Of a stretch of DNA of 64,000 nucleotides, positions 10,535 to 21,081 are shown piece after piece. A program made the translations under genes and the position numbers. The DNA comes from Hyalella azteca (Eukaryota > Arthropoda > Malacostraca > Amphipoda > Hyalellidae). Below the pieces are notes generated by a model. The model searched no databases. It was not told where the DNA came from and saw only the letters and a list, made by a program, of their open reading frames with translations. The DNA lies in NCBI RefSeq assembly GCF_000764305.2, contig NW_025946912.1, positions 85,298 to 149,297 on the forward strand, given 5' to 3'. Every line of letters begins with the position of its first letter. Position 1 is the first letter of the stretch.

Positions 10535-10885
10535 TTACAGCGCAACACAGGGATCAGTTCTCGGCTCGATTCTCTTCATGTTATATACTGTCGACGAGTT
10601 GCACATATAAACTAATAAACTGCAGTCCGCAATGAACGCTGCTGTGCGATTCGTCTGCAATAAGCGAAAATTCAACCAACCATGTGACGCCGATATAGCG
10701 CGATATTCAATGGATGCGTATGCAGCAGAAATTGCAGTTTCAAGGTCGCTGTTCTGACGTTCCAATGCCCTCACGGTCTGGCGCCTCCTTATCTCACGAA
10801 ATGTCTGCAGCCAGCGCGTGTCGGATCTTTCTTCAAGAAGACGATTGCGTTCACCATCAACAGTGAACCTTGTGGGGGCTAGCAC
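10535..10885 (-). CDS. Doubtful open frame of 116 codons
   Basis: A minus-strand frame of 116 codons whose first two thirds are charged and helical (GERNRLLEERSDTRWLQTFR, EIRRRQTVRALERQ), faintly like the tail of transposon-associated DNA-binding proteins. I see no splice-supported partner exons, no domain I can name, and repeats lie on both sides. It could be an exon remnant of a transposon gene or a chance open frame. Confidence 0.2.
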   Translation of the reverse strand: MLAPTRFTVDGERNRLLEERSDTRWLQTFREIRRRQTVRALERQNSDLETAISAAYASIEYRAISASHGWLNFRLLQTNRTAAFIADCSLLVYMCNSSTVYNMKRIEPRTDPCVAL

Positions 10886-11089
10886 CCGACCAGATTTAGT
10901 TATTGTTTAACTGACTCCGACTCAAGGGATTTTGAGGCCAGGGTAACCAGAGTTATGCCAATAGGAACAGATTGAAATTAACTAGGGCGGGTCGGTTAAT
11001 AACAACAAATCAAAGATAGACAATATTTATTATAAGCTCACGTGACCTGCTCGATGATGGTGGTCCCGGTAGGAACTGGGAGACCAGGG

Positions 11090-11440
11090 CACGTGGTGAT
11101 GACGAGGTGCTCGTGGCGTGGTGAGATACACGTGGCGTGGTGAGGTACACGTGGCGTGGTGAGATACACGTGGCGTGGTGAGATACACGTTGCGTGGTGA
11201 GATACACGTTGCGTGGTGCTTTGCACGTTTGCGTGGTGAGATGCACATTGCGTGATGAGATACACGAGGGGTGATGAGATTCACGTGGCGTGACGTGACG
11301 ATATGCACGTGGCGTGGTGAGACTCACGTGACGTGGCGAGATTTACGTGGCGTGACGAGATGTCCGTGGCGCTGCGAAACTCACGTGGCATGACGAGATG
11401 TACATGGCGTGGTGACTCACGTGGCGTGACATTGTTGTAA
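11090..11440. repeat. ~19-bp minisatellite full of CACGTG sites
   Basis: Tandem copies of acgtggcgtggtgagatac follow each other, perfect in the middle (11130-11200) and diverging towards 11440. Each junction tends to recreate CACGTG, the palindromic E-box core, so the array contains many potential bHLH sites. The overlapping minus-strand frames with HVYLTTPR-type repeats exist only because the unit length allows readthrough; they are not genes. Confidence 0.85.
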
Positions 11441-12000
11441 TGATTTTACAGAGGCACGTTGAGTCACAGGGGCACGTGTTTAACGTTGTTGTGATGCACG
11501 TTACAGGGGCAGCAATGGTTCTTGGTACGTGATGTTGCAGGGATGTTAGCGGAGCAGCTGCTGCTATAAGAATGGGCTCCGAGACTACGGGCGGACGCTA
11601 GCTGTGAGAGGCTTACCGAAAGTAAATTTTGCCTGCCAACGGAAGCAAATTCTTTCTAGACTAGTTTCATATATATAAAATTAGTTATGTATCAAGATCC
11701 GCTACAACCTCGTTGTTCCATTTACACGTTTCTCTACCAGCGGCGACAGAGCGTTCTCCGGCCGTCGCCGCCGCTTCCATTCTCCGTCGCCGCCGGCTCA
11801 TTCGTTGCAGGTGTTTCGACGACGCCTTAAGACGGAAATATTTCATAGAGCCTACGAATCAAGTGCTTAGTCATTTTTTATTCGTTCTCATCCTTTTTCT
11901 TGTCTATTTATTTTTTGCTTGCTATTAAACCTATGTGTAACGTGTACTCGAAGTTCGATCGAACCAGACACCAGTCACACCACAATAACTGCTTCGTAGA

Positions 12001-12026
12001 ATAATAATATAATAATAATAATAATT
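12001..12026. repeat. AAT trinucleotide microsatellite
   Basis: A short run of ataataataat. It follows a plus-strand stretch (11540-11990) with GTCGCCGCC-rich and TATA-like sequence. That stretch could be a solo LTR or promoter, but I could not define its ends. Confidence 0.7.
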
Positions 12027-12202
12027 GTCTGGAAAGTGCCACCAACTGAAAAGAGATTCAATAATAACAATTATGCGTTGCAACGTCATACGTTTCAGCA
12101 TGGGCGTCTCGGCGTTACTGAATCGAGCGAGTACAGCAGCTAATTAGCTTGCTTGATTCAGTACGTCGCTTAAATTATGCAAGGACCGCATTCTACAAAT
12201 TC

Positions 12203-12945
12203 CTACATAACATAACATAACATAGTGAACTCGGCGCTGAAGTGTAGGCCTGATGTGGCCTGTCGCCGATTCTTTTCCTTTTCGTGCCTTGTTCACAGTA
12301 GATCTAAAATTAATATTAAATCATGTAATTCCACCGGATCTTTTAGTGACTGACGATAGTTGAAAACTTGAAATAGCTACTTGACTTCCGCCGGGTTCGA
12401 TATGGTGCTAGGCATTTCAAATCTGAACAAATATTTTTCCGTAGCTTTATCTAGTCTGTTCTTGAACGCGTTCATACTTGGAGCGCCAACGATGTCATCG
12501 GGGAGGCTGTTCCACTTGTCGGTTATTCGAAGCGAGAAGAAATGTTGTCTCGTGGAGAAGTTGCAGCGCAGTTTTTTTAATTTATACCCGTGGCCCCAGG
12601 TGCTGGTTCTTGTTTCAAATTCTAGTAACCCTTCGCGGACCTTGTATAAACCATGAGTTTACGTAAAATACTTCAATGAGGTCCCCACGCAGACGTCGAT
12701 AACTGAGGCTTGGAAGCTCCATAATCTTTTATCTTTCTTCGTAGGACTTGCCCTTCAAGCCTGGAATTATCCTTGTTGCACGTCTTTGAACATCCTCTAT
12801 TAAGTTTTTGTCCTGTTTCAAATCTTGGTGACCACACAACGTTTCCAAACTCTAGATTCGGGCGCACGACAGCAACAAACAACTGTTTCATCCCTTCTGC
12901 ATCTAGGAACCCGTATGAGAGTCTGATTAACTCAATCGACACTTC
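12203..12945 (-). mobile_element. CR1-like LINE, 5'-truncated (copy 2, minus strand)
   Basis: Read on the minus strand, this begins inside the reverse transcriptase C-terminal region (LIRLSYGFLDAEGMKQLFVA, VVRPNLEFGNVVWSPRFE), runs with frameshifts through the thumb/connection region, then the 3' UTR, and ends in the pentamer tail that appears on the plus strand as acataacataacataac at about 12207-12223. It is nonfunctional. Its plus-strand frames (12381-12666) are shadows. Confidence 0.85.
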
Positions 12946-13290
12946 TCCGGACCCGCCTGTGAACTCGCCTGCGGACTCAAACGCAAAACCTAACTACACG
13001 CTCAACCGAAACACTCATTACTCCTACAATACTGAACAGATTTGCTTGAATTTTGGAATATAAGTAGTTATTATCGATACGCTGCGGTAGGAATTATTAC
13101 AGATTTCTAAATAAATTAGTTTCCAATTAAATCTAATAAACGTATTTTTTGATTGACCGAAACACTCATAACTCCTACAATACTGAACGGATTTGCTCGA
13201 ATTTTGGAATATAAGTAGTTATAATTGATACGCTGCGGTAGGAATTCTTAGAGATTTTTAGATAAATTAGTTTCGATTAAGTGTCTGTTA
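12945..13290. repeat. ~180-bp direct duplication in the CGACACTTC-ended family
   Basis: After a terminus-like start (CGACACTTCTCCGGACC, TGAACTCGCC) come two tandem units starting near 13003 and 13160. Each contains GAAACACTCAT, TCCTACAATACTGAAC, TTTTGGAATATAAGTAG and GATACGCTGCGGTAGGAAT. The design parallels the 8050-8600 element (same kind of end, different core repeat). It is non-coding. Confidence 0.6.
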
Positions 13291-13402
13291 GTCGAAGAAG
13301 TTTGTTGGATGTCTTAGCTTGCGTTTCAACGTGCTTAGAAAATGTCAGCTCCTTGTCGACATAAACTTAAACTCCGAGATCTTTTTCCACACTATACTTT
13401 TC

Positions 13403-13570
13403 AAACCGATTCGACACTTCAGCGAACTCGCCTGCAAACTCATCTACTAATATTTTAAATTTGAATAAAATCCGTTCAGTATTGAAGGATTTATGAGTGC
13501 CAGAGTTGATAATGAAGTTAGGTTTTGCATTCGAGCTCGCAGGCGAGTTCGCTGAAGTGTCGATTCGGTG
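13403..13570. mobile_element. Short foldback element of the CGACACTTC family
   Basis: Terminal inverted repeats of about 28 bp face each other: CCGATTCGACACTTCAGCGA with ACTCGCCTG at the left and the reverse complement (CAGGCGAGT, TCGCTGAAGTGTCGATTCGG) at the right. The interior contains an inverted version of the ATAAATCC...TTCAAAT-type core seen at 8140-8500. This is the cleanest TIR pair for the family. Confidence 0.7.
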
Positions 13571-14009
13571 TTTTTGAAAGTTAGCTGCAAAGGTGTCGAA
13601 GCGTATAGTTTGAGCGAATAATTCGAATTAATGAAAACGTTATTCGAAATTCTTTGCACTTCATTATATTACTCAATGCTTAATAACTTGTCTTGTAGAA
13701 GGTGTCTGGTAAATTTATGATTTTTTTATATTAGTAAAGCAATATCATCGTAAACTTGATTTTTTAGATATGTTGCAAAATTTTGCCCTCGTTCTGAAAA
13801 TAACAAAATTTCGCTTTTTGGTCGTCGTGTGTCGTAAACTGATCGTGCTGCCATCTATTGTAGGAATAGGCAAGTTTCTTGTTGACTGAAGGTGATCGTT
13901 ATGTTATCCAGTTCATAGGTGTTCATTTCAGTTTCAAATTTATCATTCTGGCAATGAAGCTCCGAGATTAAACGTTGTGGTTAGACAGCGAACGAAAGAA
14001 TAATATCTA

Positions 14010-14184
14010 ATGGTGAAGAGAAACATGGCATCATCGAGCAGAGGAATTCAAATAGGCTCTGCATGGTTCCAGAGAAAAGTTAAACTTCGACCTCAACATA
14101 GAGGCATTCATCTCGTAACAGACGAAATCATTAAGGAAGTACCTGAACTTAGACAATTTGCCGTTGGACTGGTACATATCCAAA
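14010..14184 (+). CDS. YjbQ/UPF0047 family protein, exon 1
   Basis: This is the first coding exon of a protein of the YjbQ (UPF0047) family, a small beta-rich trimeric enzyme family whose bacterial members show weak thiamine-phosphate synthase activity; the role in animals is not settled. The exon encodes SSRGIQIGSAWFQRKVKLRP, then the family block RGIHLVTDEII and LRQFAVGLVHIQ. The first ATG, at 14010, follows an in-frame stop (14001-14003); the Met at 14025 is in a comparable context and gives 169 rather than 174 residues in total. The exon ends at a donor (CCAAA|gtaagt) in phase 1. Confidence 0.93.
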
Positions 14185-14465
14185 GTAAGTTTTAGACTAT
14201 TGAAGTTATGAACTAATTTTTATTGCTGTGACATGAATTTGATGAATATGAACTGAGTGACATGAATTTGATCATGAATGTGAAATATTTGTTCCCTGCC
14301 ATTGTGACGAAACATCAAACATGCATACCTACCGTCAATGCCACCAAAATCGCCACCTCACTAAAGTCGCCACGCAGCAGGGAAAAGGAAATATTTATTA
14401 AAATCGACCCAACACGAACATTTTGTTATCATAGGAATATATATATACTAGAACATTTATTATTA

Positions 14466-14644
14466 CATAGTGACAAACCAGAGATTTTTAGAATCAGTTC
14501 ATTTTTAATTTCCTCATTTACTCAAGATTTTAACCAATTTCTCAAGTATGATAATGCTGGTATCCATGATACTTTACTAGTCTACTTATAGGACTCAAAA
14601 ATGAACTTGAGACAGAGTCTAAAAAACTCTCTGCTTTGCCACTA
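14466..14644 (-). mobile_element. MITE copy, inverted, in intron 1 of the YjbQ gene
   Basis: The left end CATAGTGACAAACC matches the complement of the right ends of the copies at 4130 and 15394. The right end reads GCTTTGCCACTA, so the termini are inverted repeats (CATAGTGRCAAA/TTTGCCACTA). A TA precedes the left end. Length is 179 bp. It is non-autonomous and has no coding potential; the long frame through it is chance. Confidence 0.75.
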
Positions 14645-14837
14645 ACCGCAACTATGCGCGATCTTCAACAAACGTTTTGTTTATTTGTTTACATTACGAT
14701 GTTAATGTTTTTTCTGCAAGATATTTTTGGCGGAAACGGTAAAGCAATGCGGATTGCGGAAGTTGAAAATTTTATGAAATGACATGTTTGCGAAGGCAAA
14801 CCGCGATTTTTTAATCAAACAAAAATTTATGACATTC

Positions 14838-14945
14838 GAGCCGCGAGATTTCATACCTACTGAAATTATATGATATTAGAGCCGCGAGATTTCATACCTA
14901 CTGAAATTATATGATATTAGAGCCGCGATATTTCAGACAAAAATA
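14838..14945. repeat. 41-bp tandem repeat, about 2.5 copies
   Basis: Units starting gagccgcgagatttcatacc follow one another with a 41-bp period; the last copy is partial. The repeat lies in intron 1 of the YjbQ gene and has no obvious function. Confidence 0.8.
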
Positions 14946-15393
14946 GGACTTTTCCAGACTAGCTTTGCCACTATGTTTATTAATATTGCTTAAAGATAAT
15001 AGAATCATTTAGAATGCATTTCCGACAATTATTTTGTTATTAGTTTTGAGATTTCAAATCAGCATGACAAAAATTCGTTGAGCAAAACAAATTTTTTCAT
15101 TCTGCTGAATGAACTGTGTTTGGGCGATTCTTTATTTCCGCAAAAATGTTTTCCCATCGAACCTTGGGTCAAATCGAGGTGAAACACAGTAAAAAGAGGT
15201 TCATTTTGCTTGTACTCCCAGATTTCAATGATAGGCCTATAGAAATTTATTTATAATCTATCCCAATTTCTCAAACATAACTGGCGACTTATGTGTTTAT
15301 AGTTTTGGGAGAAATGGCGAAGTTTGTGTTGTATATTTGCTTCAACAGGCAGGATTTGAAGATAAATGTTCATTTCTTTTTAATATCTACAAC

Positions 15394-15644
15394 CATAGTG
15401 GCAAAGCAAAGAGTTTTTTAGACTCTCCCTCAAGTTCATTTTTGAGTCATATTCATTGTGGCAAAGCAGAGAGATTTTTAGACTCTCTCTCAAGTTCATT
15501 TTTGAGTCCTATTATTCCTATAAGTAGACCAGTAAAGTATCCTGGATACCAGCATTACCATACATAAGAAATTGGTTTAAATCTTGAGTAAATGAGGAAA
15601 TTAAAAATGAACTGATTCTAGAAAAGCCCTGGTTTGCCACTATG
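15394..15644 (+). mobile_element. MITE copy with a duplicated left end, intron 1
   Basis: The left terminus CATAGTGGCAAAGCA and the following TAGACTC/TCAAGTTCATTTTTGAG block occur twice (15394 and about 15453), then the body runs to GGTTTGCCACTATG at 15644. The roughly 60-bp duplication of one end makes this copy 251 bp against 179 bp for the inverted copy. A fragment of the same family (AATGAACTGATTCTAG to GGTTTGTCGCTATG) lies at about 15793-15839. Confidence 0.75.
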
Positions 15645-15756
15645 TCTACAATGCAATAATTGTGTCTAAGTTCGGTCTTAAATAATGTAAGAAGCATTCA
15701 TTGTCCATATCTATTCTCAGATTATTAGCAGTTAGACTTTTAAATGCTTGTAAAAC

Positions 15757-17463
15757 TAGGGTAAATGCGGTATATTCCGACATTGTGGGTAAAATTAAAA
15801 ATGAACTGATTCTAGAAAATCTCTGGTTTGTCGCTATGCGTGGGTAATTCCGTCACCTCTCTAGTTTTTCCTTTATATTAAGCTTTGTTTTAGTTCCATG
15901 CGTTCGTTGATGGTTGAAATGGTGACGTCATACAAAACACTAGGCCTTGGCCATCTAGCGGGAAAATATTGAGATCCAAAGAGAGACAATGCACGGTACC
16001 CAGTGAGATCATCGAAAAATGTGTCAAATTTGACAGTTGACCTTGCTCTACCAAATAGTGAAATAGGAAGAATATTATGGTTTGAGACTTTTAAATACGT
16101 CTGTGAATATATTAGGAATCCTTTAAGTATACTTGTATTTGCAGATTTCAAGTGGTAAATAAATTAATAGATGATTAAGTTGAGAAATGGATTTAGACAC
16201 ATGAAAACTAATTCCGTCACAACTTGAATTGGACACACACAGATCGTTCCAAGCTGTGTACAAAAATTAAAATTTGCTTAATTAAAAGCTTAATAATTGT
16301 TAATTGAAAGTGTAATTAAGTAGTGTTCAATATTCATTAGTGTTCTAATTCAAAGCCATGTTGTATTCCAATACAGCTCACACAGCGAACGGAATTCGAA
16401 CACGTGGATGACAGCATTACGTATCAGTAGAATTTGAAGCGCGGACAGAATACACCTCACCACGTGCCGAATATAGCCACACACAGTGGCGGAATATAGG
16501 GATTTGGTAGGTTTGCATTCTAAAGGCTTTTAAATAAATATGGCAACATTTTGTGACGTTTCGTCATTGCTGACACGTAGTGCAGTGTTTTGAGAGTCAC
16601 ATAAAGCAAACAGAACTTGAGTAATGCATACGGTTATTTTTTTATAGTTTTTCATTTCTCGATGCGTCCTTAATGTGTTGGAATATACCGCGTTTACCCT
16701 AGTGGGAAAATGTTGAGATCCAAAGAGAGACGGTGCATGCCACCCAATGAGATCATCGAAAAATGTGTCAAAGTTGACAGTTGACCTTGCTGAGGCTTGC
16801 TCTACCAAATAGTGATAAACTGTTTGTGTAGAAAGAATATTATGGTTTGAGACTTTTAAATACGTCTGTGAATATATTAGGGATCCTTTAAGTATACTTG
16901 TATTTGCTGATTTCAAGTGGTAAATAAATTAATAGATGATTAAGTTGAGAAACACATTTAGACACATAAAAACTTATTCCGACACAACATGAATTGGACA
17001 CACACAGCTCGTCCCAAGCTGTGTGCAAAAATTAAAATTTTCTTAATTAAAAGCCTAATAACTGTTAATTAAAAGCCTAATTAAGTAGTGCTCAATATTC
17101 AATAGTGTTTTAATTCAAAGCCGTGTCGTATTCCAATACAGCTCATACGGCAATCGGAATTCGAACATGTGGATGTCAGAATTACGTATTAGTACAATTT
17201 GAAGCGCGGTCGGAATACGTCTCACCACGTGCCGAATATAGTCACACACAGTGTTGGAATATAGGGATTTGGTAGGTTTGCATTCTAAAGGCTTTTAAAT
17301 AAATATGGCAACATTTTGTGACGTTTCATTGTTGCTGGAGTGTCGTGCGGTGTTTTGAGAGTCACATAAAGCAAACAGAACTCGAGTAACGCATACGTTT
17401 TTTTTATAGTTTTTCATTTCTCGATGCATCCTTAATGTGTCGGAATATACCGCGTTTACCCTA
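15757..17463. mobile_element. TIR element with an internal ~750-bp tandem duplication
   Basis: The ends are inverted repeats: GGGTAAATGCGGTATATTCC at the left and GGAATATACCGCGTTTACCC at the right, both bordered by TA, as for Tc1/mariner-type insertion. Inside, a segment with GTTGAGATCCAAAGAGAGAC occurs at about 15955 and again at about 16705, and each copy ends with its own GGAATATACCGCGTTTACCC. Two minus-strand frames (15873-16151 and 16530-16916) encode the same ANTSILKG, IYSQTYLKVSNHNIL peptide twice; they may be transposase relics, but I cannot assign them. The element lies in intron 1 of the YjbQ gene. Confidence 0.7.
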
Positions 17464-17631
17464 GTAGATGAATATAATTTAATTCATTTAATTTACATTA
17501 TAATTAATTTAATTTATATTATAATTTATTTAAACTACTAGTAGTTTAAATCTAACAAATTATTTAATAATTTTTAATGAACTTCATCATACTTCATGAC
17601 ATAAGAATCTTACTCTCTCATTTAATTGCAG

Positions 17632-17726
17632 TTCTCCACACATCTGCCAGCCTGGCTCTGAACGAGAACTGGGATCCGTATGTCAGAGATGATATGGAGA
17701 TGATGCTCAATAAAATAGTGCCTGAG
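17632..17726 (+). CDS. YjbQ/UPF0047 family protein, exon 2
   Basis: The acceptor ttgcag precedes 17632 and the donor is CCTGAG|gtaagg. Joined to exon 1 (phase 1), it reads HIQ-ILHTSASLALNENWDP then YVRDDMEMMLNKIVPE. The H-T-S-x-S-L...N-E-N-x-D segment is the family signature and carries residues placed in the putative active site. The exon ends in phase 0. Intron 1 is about 3.45 kb and filled with transposon sequence. Confidence 0.96.
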
Positions 17727-18068
17727 GTAAGGTTTTTTATGACCTCTACTCTATTATCCTTCTTGGTGGGGTGATTGGGTAATACAATTTCCACTCTATT
17801 CTATGGTTTTATGTTTTGTGGTACCAAAGTTACCTTAAAAGGATTACCAAAATTACCTTACCTTATATATATTTGGGCCTCTGTGTTCATTCATTTATTA
17901 TAATAATGGGAATTGTTTTGCGGGTAATAAATGGATTCACCCAATTGTAATTTTTAAATTTATATACAGAAGGAATTAAATATTTTACATGTGTTGCAGC
18001 ATTTCCCTGGAATATCATGCATAATTGTGCTAAGTGTTTCAAAAGATTGAAATAGATTTGTGATAATA

Positions 18069-18512
18069 CTTTAGATTAGGTGCATCCAAAAAAATGGTGT
18101 TTTTTAATTATATGTTTTTGGGGTGTAGATAAAGAATCTGAATTCCGTTTTTGGCGGTCGGCATCGGAAAAGCGATTTTTTTCCCCGAGGCTCTAATTCG
18201 TCAAAAAAATCGGGCAAAAATTGGCAAAATCGGCGAAAAAACCTAACCTAACCTAACCATGGTTGCAATGTCGTGGTTGCAAGAGTATATGGGTCACCAA
18301 GGCTAAGTTAAAAACGCTATGAATCCACGGATATTGGGGCTGCGGGGCAAGATTTAACTTGCATTTTATCTTAGAAAATATATAAAAATTGGCATATATA
18401 AAAATCGGTTTTCCGATGCTGACCACCAAAAATGGATTTCAGATTCTTTATCTACACCCCAAAAAACATATAATAAAAAAACACATTTTTTTTGGGTGCA
18501 CTTAATCTAAAG
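18069..18512. mobile_element. 444-bp foldback MITE in intron 2
   Basis: Long inverted arms: CTTTAGATTAGGTGCATCC at the left pairs with GGGTGCACTTAATCTAAAG at the right. The pairing continues inward through TTTTTGGGGTGTAGATAAAG and GATTCTTTATCTACACCCC. The loop contains AAACCTAACCTAACCTAACC, a short run of the insect telomere-type pentamer. It is non-autonomous and has no coding frame. Confidence 0.8.
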
Positions 18513-19072
18513 CAATACCAGATTTGTTTAGTGTACCTGTTGATGCAGTATCTTTAAGTTCATTTTCAATTCACATAAAAAAAAAAAAAAAATTGAATTG
18601 ATAAGAATTTGATGAGATATAAGTTCACCTGCAAGTTTAGGAGTCATTGTATATTATAATTGTCACTTTCATAACACTTCATTAAATTACTTTATCATAA
18701 TCTATGAAGTTTAATCCTTATTTCTTTGAATGTGTTCATCATAATTTCTCAATATTATTACATGCCACATGTTGCCAGAAGTATGAACCATGCAGGCAGA
18801 CATTCCAAGGATTTTAGGTTTTGATGCTAGAGCCTGGAATTATCTTGCCTTTATCTTTCATTTTGGTAATTAATTTTAAAACTCAGACTGTTTATGCTAA
18901 AGTGTCAATCAATCCAAAAATTTTCATTTAATTAGAAAGGGAAACTATCTAAAAATAAATCCTGCAAAACCATCAAACTGCATACAAAAATCACGCAGAG
19001 ATTTACAATATGTTAACTCCAATAATGTCAGGGTTTTTAGTATCTTTTTCATAGTGTTAGATGGCAGAATTT

Positions 19073-19628
19073 ACTTGTTTATACATGTACAATTGATGAC
19101 CAGAGAATTAGTTGACTTATCAGGGAGTGGAACAATTCTTCAGATGACAGTAGATTGAAAAGCAAGTTTCAGGAAGTAGTTTTTGTTTATTAACAACGTT
19201 TTGACTGCAACAAACATTCATTTTCAAGTTAGAAGAAGCATTAAATATTGAAATTTTGGTGGAAATAAGTACATAATAATGTAAATGAGATACAACAGTA
19301 AAATTTTGGACCAAAAATTACTCTGAAAATTCTATTCTATTCTAGAATTACTCTGAAAATTCTAGAATTTTCAGAGTAATTTTTGGTACAAAATTTTACT
19401 GTTTTATCTTATTTACATATACTATGTACTCATTTCCACCAAATATTAAATATTTAATGCTTCTTGTAACTTGAAAATGAATGTTTGTTGCATTTGAAAT
19501 GTCATTAATAAACAAAAACTACTTCCTGAAACTTGCTTCTCAATCTACCGTCATCTGAATTATTCCACTCCATGATAATATAAATCAACACATTTGCTGG
19601 TCATCAATTGCATGTGTATAAACAAGTA
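19073..19628. repeat. ~555-bp near-perfect inverted repeat (giant hairpin)
   Basis: Two arms of about 275 nt meet near 19350 with almost no loop. Outer arms pair TTGTTTATACATG and AATTGATGACCAG with their complements at 19595-19628. Middle arms pair AACAAACATTCATTTTCAAG with CTTGAAAATGAATGTTTGTT. The inner arms are built from AGAATTTTCAGAGTAATTTT and its complement. It lies in intron 2 of the YjbQ gene, so it would be transcribed as a long double-stranded RNA stem. It could be a foldback element or a recent inverted duplication. Confidence 0.88.
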
Positions 19629-19714
19629 TCTTTTTTCAGCACAAATTCTAGAGGATTATAGTTTGTGATTTTGAGTGAAGGATTGTAAACACATGGTTGG
19701 CTTTAGGCTGACCT

Positions 19715-19805
19715 AAGATAGTGTAGCCCCAGCCATCAAATGGGGTGGGAAGGCTGTGATAAGATAATGCTGCCCCAGCCATCAAATGGGGCAGGAAGGG
19801 TGATT
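19715..19805. repeat. Short direct repeat with CCCCAGCCATCAAATGGGG
   Basis: CCCCAGCCATCAAATGGGG plus a GGAAGG tail occurs twice, about 50 bp apart. Each copy is itself a small palindrome (CCCC...GGGG). It lies within intron 2 of the YjbQ gene. Confidence 0.65.
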
Positions 19806-21039
19806 TCATGCATAAACCAAATTACTTTGAATGAAGGATTTTTTGCTGCCATAGGGAGGAGTGACTGATTGCTATTTAATTTTCCTAAATATTGAGGTTG
19901 CAAATTGTTTTAAAATATGAAGATTCATGTATGCAAGTTATAATCTTTATTATTAATTTGATGAATATTAATTTTTCTTGCCACTTGATTTAGACCTGTT
20001 GGTTGTTAGCTAAGACTTGAATTATGTACCATTTATCTTATGTACGTCGTCTTTGCAGGCCTACCTCACTATCAGGTAAACTTGTATATGGTGACAGTGT
20101 GTTCATTAGTTGATAAAGACCTTCAGTGAGTTGCTAATTTTCCATGATATTGGAGTTTTTAGATTTAGTTTTTAACTCTGAACTCCACATCATTTGTCTC
20201 ATAAATTATATTTTTATAAATTTTTCTTGCCATTTCTAGTTGAAATGATCCAGATAGGTTTTTGTGTGGATGACATAAACGGAAAGGAATAGATTGTTGT
20301 ACTCAAATCTATTTGTGTGATGAGTTTAGTGATATTCAGAGCACCTTCAGTGATATTTATTTTCATTAGTTTTTGTGTAACATTTTTGAGTATTAAGTGT
20401 AGCTGTGATTGATTGTTTTTGTACAGTATTTTGTGTAACTTTATTCCCAGAAATAGAATTTTTTATGTACTGCATAACGCACTAAAGATGATCCCTCATT
20501 ATAACCTTTGCTCAACCGAATGTACAGGAAGCCCTTGCATTAATTCAATTCATTGTCTTTTAAGAAGTTGATATTCTTACTAGTTCCTTAGTGTTTTTCA
20601 TGATGGCTTGTATTTTGATTAAAAGCCTAAAATTTTTCAATTATTTTTTACAAATGCCATGATAATTTTAAGTGTAGGTAATTAAAATTTTTACCTTTGA
20701 CTATGCGTGTTTAGTTCTATTCTGTTAATCACCATTATTCATTCATTCTGATATATTCATTTACCAATTATAAATAATCATTTGCCAATTAGCATTGTTG
20801 GTTCCCATAACTATGATATCAACCTGCACTTGAGAAAGGTCATTATTTGGATTTTTTCTGAAATTTGACTATCAAGTAACTAAGGGATTTGAGAAAGAGC
20901 TTCTTTGTCTGTCATTTTATTGATATTTGAGGGTAGCATCATAATATCTTATTTGTGTCTAGTGTTTCAGGCTGTAGCAATTAATAATGCTGTCAGTATT
21001 ATACTTTGCCTTGGCCTCATGAATGTATCTCACCCGCAG

Positions 21040-21081
21040 GGGATGCCTTACCGCCACTCGTGTGAAGGCCCTGACGACATG
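21040..21081 (+). CDS. YjbQ/UPF0047 family protein, exon 3 (micro-exon)
   Basis: A 42-bp exon between cacccgcag and GACATG|gtgggt. It encodes exactly 14 residues, GMPYRHSCEGPDDM, phase 0 to phase 0. The Y-R-H...G-x-D-D-M block is highly conserved in the family and includes proposed metal or ligand-binding His and Asp residues, so this very short exon cannot be skipped without losing the active site. Intron 2 is 3.3 kb. Confidence 0.96.

Noticed and set aside
11010..11327. Three overlapping minus-strand frames with repeated HVYLTTPR/CISPRH peptides
   Set aside because: They are open in several frames at once only because the minisatellite beneath has few stops; no start context or domain.
11430..11990. 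Solo LTR or promoter (TATA-like motifs, GC-rich leader, attaaacc near the end)
   Set aside because: I could not find matching TG...CA ends or a target duplication, so I did not call it.
18238..18260. Telomere or chromosome end
   Set aside because: Only three to four pentamers, embedded in a foldback element within an intron.
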